From: Acidobacteriota bacterium
Lineage (GTDB): Bacteria; Acidobacteriota; Blastocatellia; Pyrinomonadales; Pyrinomonadaceae
DNA length: 64,000 bases
Direction of reading: 5' to 3'
Assembly (NCBI GenBank): GCA_023389035.1
Contig: JAEWFC010000004.1
Span: 1 to 64,000, forward strand
This document shows positions 58,092-64,000 of this stretch, one piece after another. The notes below the pieces were generated by a model, which worked only from the letters and a program-made list of their open reading frames with translations, did not search any database and was not told the DNA's origin. Both the position numbers and the translations under genes were made by a program. How positions within the stretch are numbered: position 1 is the first letter of the stretch; every line of letters begins with the position of its first letter.

Positions 58092-61000
58092 GTGAGCGAA
58101 TCAATCACAAACATATCGGAATACATCGAAGAAAGCTTTGGCGCGAACGCGAGTTATGTCGAGGGTCTATTGGCCCGTTACCGGAACGACGCGAAGTCGG
58201 TGGATGAATCATGGCAGGCATTCTTCAGCGAAATGTTAGACGGGCAGGCCGGAAATGAATCAAAGTCCGCACCTAAGGCTGAAGCTGCAGCGGCACCGAG
58301 TGCACCTGTCGAGAAGGCAAAGCCTGCACCCGCCGCGCCTCAGCACGCCGATGGGGCATCGAAACCGCTGATCGGAGCCGCGAAAAAGATCGTTGAGAAC
58401 ATGGAAACCAGCCTCACGGTCCCGACCGCCACAAGCGTTCGGTCGATGCCCGTGAAGCTGCTGGATGAAAACCGCCGAGTTATAAATAACCAGTTGGCGA
58501 TCAGGGGCGGCGGAAAGGTCTCATTCACGCACCTCATCGCATGGGCGATCATCAAGGCAGCGAAGGAATACCCGGCGATGAATAACGGGTATGGCGTGAT
58601 AGATGGTGCACCTTCGCGTATCGAAAATCCGAGTATTAACCTCGGAATAGCGATCGATATAGAGAAAAAGGACGGATCTCGAAACCTCTTGGTACCCAAT
58701 ATCAAGGGTTGCGAGAAGATGAACTTCTCAGAGTTTTTCAGTGCGTACAATGCGACGGTCCAAAAGGCTCGCGACGGAAAGCTCGAGATCGCAGATTTCC
58801 AGGGTACGACTATCTCGCTCACCAATCCCGGCACGCTCGGAACGGTTTCTTCCAACCCGCGGCTGATGGCGGGCCAAAGCACGATCATAGCCACAGGGGC
58901 GATCGAGTTTCCGGCCGAATATCAGGCGATGACGCCGGCAGCACTTTCGCTGCTAGGTATCAGCAAGATCATTACGCTTTCGAGCACGTACGACCATCGG
59001 ATCATTCAAGGTGCCGAAAGCGGCCTATTTCTCGGCAAGATCCACGAATATCTGATCGGTCAGCACGATTTCTATGATGAGATATTCGATTCGCTAGCGC
59101 TTTACCTTTCCCCGCTGCGATGGGCTGAGGACTACAACCCTTCTTTATTCGGCGGCGACAACCTTTCGGAACAGGCGGAGAAGCAGGCAAACGTTCTGCA
59201 GCTTATAAACGCGTATCGCATTCGCGGCCACCTGTTAGCGGATATCGATCCGCTCAACATGACGACGCATCGCGAGGCCGAGCTCGAATTAGAAAATTTC
59301 GGCCTTACGATCTGGGATCTCGATCGCACGTTTATCAGCGGCGGGCTCCACGGTGAAAAGACTGCGACGCTGCGTCGGATCCTGGATATTCTGCGAAAGG
59401 CCTACTGCGGAAAGGTCGGGATCGAGTATCAGCACATCAGGAGCAAAGAAGAAAAGGTTTGGATCCGAAACCGTATCCGTGAAGAGTTCGTCGATCAGGA
59501 TCCGCTCGATCCTTCGATCCGCAAAGACCTGCTTCAAAGATTGATCGAAGCCGAACAATTCGAGCAGTTTCTGCACAAGAAGTATCTCGGACAGAAACGT
59601 TTCTCGTTGGAAGGCTGCGAAACTGTGATACCGATGCTAGACCAGCTGGTCGAAGGAGCTGCCGCTCGAGGCGTCGATGAAATGTTCCTTGGCATGGCCC
59701 ACCGCGGCCGGCTCAACGTTCTGTCAAATATTGTGGGTAATGCAGAGACCGGTGATATGGCTGAACGCATATTCACGGTTTTTGAAGGCACTTCGCACCC
59801 GAGCTTCCCTGCCGACGAAGGCGACGTCAAATATCATCAGGGTGCGGTTGGTAAACGGCCGACAAAAGCTGGGAAGGAAGTGCGGATAGAGCTTGCCTGC
59901 AACCCATCGCACCTAGAATTTGTCGATCCCGTTGTAGAGGGAATGACGCGCGCACGACAGGACCAATTGCTCGGCGGTGAAGAAGCAGACGCTCGTCATC
60001 GCGATGCGGTCCATGACCGTATACTTCCGGTCTTGCTCCACGGTGATGCAGCCTTTGCAGGACAAGGTATCGTAATGGAAACGCTGCAGCTTGCTAACCT
60101 TCGCGGCTACCGCACAGGCGGCACGATCCATATCGTGATCAACAATCAGATCGGTTTTACGACATCCCCTGAGTCCGGCAGAAGCTCGATCTATTCGACC
60201 GATGCAGCCCAGATCACACAGACGCCGATCTTTCATATTAATGGCGACGATCCTGAGGCCGCATTCAGGGTGATACAGATCGCCCTCGACTATCGGCAGG
60301 CGTTTAACAAGGACGTTGTTTTAGACCTGGTCGGTTTCAGGCGTCTTGGACATAACGAGGGTGATGAACCCAGCTACACACAACCTGTAATGTACGCGCG
60401 TGTAAAGGCTCATCCCGGAACGCGTCACCTATACGCCCAGCACCTGATCAGAGAGGGCGTGATCACACAGGAAGATCTCGACGCGATGACCGGCAAGGTC
60501 GTCGAAAAATACGAGGGCATACTTGAACGAGCAAAGGAGATCGCAGCTACGAAGCCGAAACGGCTCGAGGTCCCGGCCGCCATTGTAGAGGAAGACGGTT
60601 CCGGCACTTTCGATACCGGTGTTGCGGCTGACGTGATCCGTTCGATCGCAGAAAAGATCACACTGATCCCGGAAGGCTTCGGCATCAATCCTAAAATGGT
60701 CGGTCAACTCGGACGGCGTGCAAAGATGGGCACCGGCGAAGTTCCGATGGATTGGGGATTTGCAGAAGCGATGGCTTTCGGATCATTGGTCAAGGACGGC
60801 ACGCGGGTACGCTTAAGCGGCCAAGACTCTGGCCGTGGCACATTCTCGCAACGCCATGCTCTGCTCTACGATACGAACACCGGTGATATGTGGTCACCGC
60901 TTGGGGACATTCGCACAGACGCAGACCCGCTAGCGAGGTTTCAGGTATATGACAGTTCGCTGTCCGAGAACGCGGTACTTGGTTTTGAATACGGCTACTC

Positions 61001-61850
61001 GCTCGTGTCCCCCGATTACCTCGTAATGTGGGAAGCTCAGTTCGGTGATTTTGCGAACGGTGCACAGGTCATAATCGACCAATATATCTCGGCCTCAGAA
61101 GACAAATGGAAGCAGAATTGCCGACTGGTCATGCTGTTGCCGCATGGTTTTGAGGGACAAGGCCCGGAGCACTCTTCCGCCCGTTTGGAGCGATTTCTTC
61201 AGCTTTGCGGCGAAAACAATATGCAGGTCTGCTACCCGACGACGCCTGCACAGTACTTCCACTTGCTGAGGCGTCAGGTCAAGCAGGAAGCCGTCAGGCC
61301 GCTTATCGTAATGACGCCCAAGAGCCTGCTTCGACTGCCGGCAGCGTCATCAGCACTCGACGAGCTGACAACCGGTGGATTTCAACCCGTGCTCGACGAC
61401 TCGCGAATCGGCGACCGCAGCAAGGTGAAACGTATCATTCTCTGTTCCGGAAAGGTGTTTTACGATCTCGACGCCGGGCGCAGCGAGTCACACGATGACC
61501 GAGTTGCACTTATCAGGCTAGAGCAGTTTTACCCGTTTCCGGCGGTTAGGCTCCAAGAGATCTTTGCCACATTCCCGAACGCGACCCAACTCTACTGGAC
61601 GCAGGAAGAGCCGGAGAATATGGGCGGTTGGAATTTTGTTGAGCGCCGTTTACGGGAGATAAAACCTGAAAATGTCACTCTACGCTACGTCGGGCGCGTT
61701 CCGTCTGCATCGCCGGCTACAGGATCGTACGCGATCCATGAGTTAGAACAAAAGGAGATCGTTGAAACGGCCCTCATCAGCGATTCAGATGAGATCTCCG
61801 CCGCCAGCGAACCGGAAGTCTCGGAAAAGATCGCACCTGCATCTGCTTGA
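58092..61850 (+). CDS. kgd: Multifunctional 2-oxoglutarate decarboxylase/dehydrogenase (Kgd/OdhA type)
   Basis: A 1252-residue protein. GTG 58092 is chosen because GAGGA lies five bases upstream. Domain order: a short E1-type N-terminal helix (YVEGLLARYRND), an Ala/Pro linker, an E2 succinyltransferase-like domain (about 85-335, with STYDHRIIQGAESG), then the thiamine-dependent E1o part with MAHRGRLNVL, GDAAFAGQGIV (TPP motif region), and NQIGFTTSPE, ending in EEPENMGGW. This fusion replaces SucA and part of SucB in the citric acid cycle. A lipoyl domain is missing, as in mycobacterial Kgd. The terminator at 61869 ends the transcript. Confidence 0.95.
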   Translation: MSESITNISEYIEESFGANASYVEGLLARYRNDAKSVDESWQAFFSEMLDGQAGNESKSAPKAEAAAAPSAPVEKAKPAPAAPQHADGASKPLIGAAKKIVENMETSLTVPTATSVRSMPVKLLDENRRVINNQLAIRGGGKVSFTHLIAWAIIKAAKEYPAMNNGYGVIDGAPSRIENPSINLGIAIDIEKKDGSRNLLVPNIKGCEKMNFSEFFSAYNATVQKARDGKLEIADFQGTTISLTNPGTLGTVSSNPRLMAGQSTIIATGAIEFPAEYQAMTPAALSLLGISKIITLSSTYDHRIIQGAESGLFLGKIHEYLIGQHDFYDEIFDSLALYLSPLRWAEDYNPSLFGGDNLSEQAEKQANVLQLINAYRIRGHLLADIDPLNMTTHREAELELENFGLTIWDLDRTFISGGLHGEKTATLRRILDILRKAYCGKVGIEYQHIRSKEEKVWIRNRIREEFVDQDPLDPSIRKDLLQRLIEAEQFEQFLHKKYLGQKRFSLEGCETVIPMLDQLVEGAAARGVDEMFLGMAHRGRLNVLSNIVGNAETGDMAERIFTVFEGTSHPSFPADEGDVKYHQGAVGKRPTKAGKEVRIELACNPSHLEFVDPVVEGMTRARQDQLLGGEEADARHRDAVHDRILPVLLHGDAAFAGQGIVMETLQLANLRGYRTGGTIHIVINNQIGFTTSPESGRSSIYSTDAAQITQTPIFHINGDDPEAAFRVIQIALDYRQAFNKDVVLDLVGFRRLGHNEGDEPSYTQPVMYARVKAHPGTRHLYAQHLIREGVITQEDLDAMTGKVVEKYEGILERAKEIAATKPKRLEVPAAIVEEDGSGTFDTGVAADVIRSIAEKITLIPEGFGINPKMVGQLGRRAKMGTGEVPMDWGFAEAMAFGSLVKDGTRVRLSGQDSGRGTFSQRHALLYDTNTGDMWSPLGDIRTDADPLARFQVYDSSLSENAVLGFEYGYSLVSPDYLVMWEAQFGDFANGAQVIIDQYISASEDKWKQNCRLVMLLPHGFEGQGPEHSSARLERFLQLCGENNMQVCYPTTPAQYFHLLRRQVKQEAVRPLIVMTPKSLLRLPAASSALDELTTGGFQPVLDDSRIGDRSKVKRIILCSGKVFYDLDAGRSESHDDRVALIRLEQFYPFPAVRLQEIFATFPNATQLYWTQEEPENMGGWNFVERRLREIKPENVTLRYVGRVPSASPATGSYAIHELEQKEIVETALISDSDEISAASEPEVSEKIAPASA

Positions 61851-61868
61851 TGCGTGATTGAAAAGAGC

Positions 61869-61901
61869 AAGGGTGTAGCCGTCGGCACACCCTTATTTTT
61901 T
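61869..61901 (+). terminator. Intrinsic terminator of kgd
   Basis: Arms AAGGGTGT (61869-61876) and ACACCCTT (61887-61894) are followed by ATTTTTT. It overlaps the last codons of the convergent gene. Confidence 0.85.
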
Positions 61902-62687
61902 GGCCTTTTCGGATTGCTTTTTAATTCGGGCGACGATCTGTTCAGCGTGGTTCCGGGCGATCATCGGAATGCGTTCTTCGCTGCTTAATCCTGTCAGAAA
62001 CGGCAGCATCTGTTCGGGGTCCGATATCTCGCCGCGGCGAAGGTATCCATCGAGAGCAGTCATTAGACGCGGGGCATCGAGCGGTTGGTTCTCTCGCGAA
62101 AGCCCCATGTCGAACATCCAGATATATTGGTGTCCGATCTTACGATACTCGTCCATCAAGGCTTTAGCGGCTTTGTTATCGGTCCAGTTATAACTGACCG
62201 TCCGCGAACGTTCGTCGGTGCGAAGTGTGAACGTCATCGTACCGAGATGTGAATAGTCCTTTTCAAATTGATAATGTTCCTTCGAATCAAGAAAGCGAAG
62301 TTCCGATAACGCTGCTTCTATCCTGCCAAGAGTGGTGAAGCTGAGCCGGATCGGATCGGTGATCGCCTCATCGGCACCGCTTTTCGAGAACTCGATCTCG
62401 CCTATCCCGTTGTCGTCATGTCGGATCGCAACGCGGGAGACTATAAAATCAGGCCTTGTGAATTCGTAGATGTGAGTGAAAGATCCGCCGACAGCTGCCG
62501 CGACCGTCGGTTTGGATTCTCCACGTAAGTTCTTTTTAGCGGCAGGTTTCGTATCGGCGGCAGGTTCTTTAACTGTCTGCGAAGGCGGTTCCGGTGGCTT
62601 GGGAGTCTTCCCTCGTCTCTGCCCACTCACCGGGAGAGCGATCAATACGATCAACAGGACCGGGATAAAGATGAATCGCTTCTGCAT
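61893..62687 (-). CDS. Exported protein of unknown function
   Basis: A 264-residue protein. ATG 62687 opens a signal peptide (FIFIPVLLIVLIALPVSGQ); the upstream extension overlaps the smc terminator and is not used. A proline/lysine-rich linker (RRGKTPKPPEPPSQ) precedes a domain with beta strands (FTRPDFIVSRVAIRHDD, TMTFTLRTDERSRTVSYNW) and a helical C-terminus (HAEQIVARIKKQSEK). No known family. Confidence 0.7.
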   Translation of the reverse strand: MQKRFIFIPVLLIVLIALPVSGQRRGKTPKPPEPPSQTVKEPAADTKPAAKKNLRGESKPTVAAAVGGSFTHIYEFTRPDFIVSRVAIRHDDNGIGEIEFSKSGADEAITDPIRLSFTTLGRIEAALSELRFLDSKEHYQFEKDYSHLGTMTFTLRTDERSRTVSYNWTDNKAAKALMDEYRKIGHQYIWMFDMGLSRENQPLDAPRLMTALDGYLRRGEISDPEQMLPFLTGLSSEERIPMIARNHAEQIVARIKKQSEKAKK

Positions 62688-62716
62688 AAAAAACAAGCCC
62701 GGCAGACTGGCCGGGC
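62688..62716 (-). terminator. Intrinsic terminator of smc
   Basis: Perfect seven-base arms GCCCGGC/GCCGGGC with a six-base loop; on the minus strand they are followed by TTG and six U residues. Lies between the smc stop and the start of the exported-protein gene. Confidence 0.85.
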
Positions 62717-62793
62717 AAATTCGAAATAATATCACAACAGGGCCGCAAATGCTTAGATGTCGAGGTGCGGCCTATGGTTCGTCCGTCCGCATC

Positions 62794-64000
62794 TTACTCG
62801 AACCGAACAGAGACGACCTTTGAGACACCTGCTTCCTGCATTGTTACACCGTAAAGCGCGCGGGCTGCTTCCATTGTGCGTTTGTTATGCGTGATGACGA
62901 TAAACTGTGTCTTTTCAGACATATCTGCGATCTTAGAGACAAATCGACCGACGTTCGCATCATCAAGCGGGGCGTCAACCTCGTCCAAAAGGCAGAACGG
63001 AGACGGGCGGTACTTAAAGATGGCGAGAACAAGGGCGATCGCGGTCATCGCCTTTTCTCCGCCGGAAAGCAAAAGGATGTTTTGCAGGCGTTTGCCGGGT
63101 GGCTGGGCTACGACCTCAATACCGGCCTCGAGAATATCGTCTGATTCCAGCAGCGACATTTCGCCGTGGCCACCGCCAAATAATTCAGAGAAAAACTCCT
63201 TGAAATTCTCGTTGATCGCATGAAACGCTAGACGGAAACGCTCGCGTGAGCGCTGTTTGATCTCGCGAAGGGCCTCTTCCGCCGACGAGATGCTATCGAC
63301 GATATCCTGCCGCTGCGACGTGAGGAAAAGCAGCCGTTCCTCGGCTTCGGCGAGTTCATCGACCGCGAGCATATTTATCGCACCGAAACCTTCCAAACGT
63401 TCCCGAAGATCATCGGTCCGCGTCCTGGCTTCAGCGAGATCGAATCCTTCGGGTATCGCTTCCGATCCGACGAGATCGGTAAGGGAAACCCCGAGCTCCT
63501 GATGGCAGTGTTCCTGGATATTTTTGAGATGCGTGACAGCTTCGGTCTGGCGGACCTCGATCGCGGCACGCTCGTTCATTGCATCGGCCGTACGCCGGTT
63601 GAGATCGGAAAGCTCTTCTGCCGTCACGTCAGCCTTTTGGCGTGCTATCGCGACCGCCGAGATGGCGGACTCAAGTTCTTCCCTTTCAGCAGTTACGGCC
63701 GAGTCTACGCTTCCGATCAGGTTCGATATTTCGCTGACAGAGTTGCGAAGTGCTTCGATCCGCGTTTCGGTTTCTGCAGTCTCAGCCTTCAGTGACTGGA
63801 TCCGAAGTCCGAGCTCTTTGATCTCGTTTCCGACCCGGTCCAATGCCGCCTGGACCGAACGCCGCCGCTCTCCTGACGTAGCCGCGAGGGTGCGTTTTTG
63901 ATTAAGATTTGTGTTCTCGGCGTCAGCCTGCTCGCGGGCATCGGTGAGCCTAAGTCCAATCCGTGTAAGGTTTTCCTGCGCAGATTCCTTAGAGGATTCA
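62794..64000 (-). CDS. smc: Chromosome segregation ATPase SMC, C-terminal part
   Basis: The frame is open to the right edge, so about 400 C-terminal residues are visible and the rest lies outside the window. Visible parts: the end of the long coiled coil (charged heptads, VGNEIKELGLRIQSLKAET), the C-terminal head with FSELFGGGHGEMSLLE, the ABC signature LLSGGEKAMTAIALVLAIF, Walker B with LLDEVDAPLDDANV, and the H-loop ITHNK. SMC compacts and separates chromosomes with ScpA/ScpB. The internal TTG at 63843 is not a start. Confidence 0.96.
   Translation of the reverse strand, partial: ESSKESAQENLTRIGLRLTDAREQADAENTNLNQKRTLAATSGERRRSVQAALDRVGNEIKELGLRIQSLKAETAETETRIEALRNSVSEISNLIGSVDSAVTAEREELESAISAVAIARQKADVTAEELSDLNRRTADAMNERAAIEVRQTEAVTHLKNIQEHCHQELGVSLTDLVGSEAIPEGFDLAEARTRTDDLRERLEGFGAINMLAVDELAEAEERLLFLTSQRQDIVDSISSAEEALREIKQRSRERFRLAFHAINENFKEFFSELFGGGHGEMSLLESDDILEAGIEVVAQPPGKRLQNILLLSGGEKAMTAIALVLAIFKYRPSPFCLLDEVDAPLDDANVGRFVSKIADMSEKTQFIVITHNKRTMEAARALYGVTMQEAGVSKVVSVRFE

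Overview
The window looks like a chromosome segment of an Acidobacteriota bacterium, most likely class Blastocatellia (Pyrinomonadaceae-like). This is inferred from gene content only: a very long TonB-dependent receptor with an N-terminal carboxypeptidase-regulatory domain (Oar-like), two menaquinone genes of the futalosine route (mqnE and a UbiA/MqnP-type prenyltransferase), a Kgd-type 2-oxoglutarate decarboxylase, an EF-P with a PGNLRA loop, a MoxR/DUF4129/DUF4350 cluster, and LPS-type Kdo transferase. No rRNA, tRNA or CRISPR array was recognised.

Layout. 0-3 kb is accessory: the tail of an IS3-type transposase, then a minus-strand Ntox44 polymorphic toxin gene with a lipoprotein gene 17 bases behind it, then a 21-bp tandem-repeat array. 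3-15 kb is mostly core and read on +: beta-carbonic anhydrase, an exported dikinase-like protein, a TPR lipoprotein, efp, waaA, a family-2 glycosyltransferase, an LCAT-like lipase, an F0-only ATP synthase block (atpZ-like, atpI, atpB, atpE) and a membrane pseudokinase. 15-26 kb is read on -: a MoxR ATPase/DUF4129/DUF4350/TauE cluster, a 1288-residue TonB-dependent receptor and an NtrC-type regulator. 26-40 kb holds a methyltransferase, sppA, a tandem pair of small membrane proteins, a YkgJ cysteine-cluster protein, a DUF481 protein, a bcp peroxiredoxin, a rhodanese lipoprotein that appears to be a selenoprotein, a nucleotide-sugar dehydrogenase, ubiA/mqnP, and a nitric-oxide group (truncated haemoglobin, small membrane protein, quinol NO reductase).

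40-49 kb is the most unusual region. mqnE is followed by two extra copies of its own 3' end, each separated from the preceding one by an unrelated gene joined almost base-to-base to the copy before it. About 6 kb further on a dihydrofolate-reductase-family gene shows the same pattern: a 65-codon gene sits directly behind it, followed by a degenerate copy of the reductase 3' end. A 56-bp structured direct repeat occurs twice there. The remaining cargo is small accessory genes (ArsR regulator with two SRPBCC proteins, DUF1801, and unknowns).

49-64 kb returns to more ordinary content: two MacB-type ABC permeases, a VOC/cupin pair, a second copy of the 21-bp array, DUF4256, a sugar-nucleotide epimerase, an RDD protein, ribH-nusB, the large Kgd gene, and the C-terminal part of smc running off the right edge.

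Four observations deserve most attention: the repeated 3'-end duplications flanking single-gene insertions (mqnE and DHFR family); the in-frame UGA with a bacterial-SECIS-like hairpin in the rhodanese gene; the paired 21-bp arrays 50 kb apart; and the Ntox44 toxin with a lipoprotein as candidate immunity protein.
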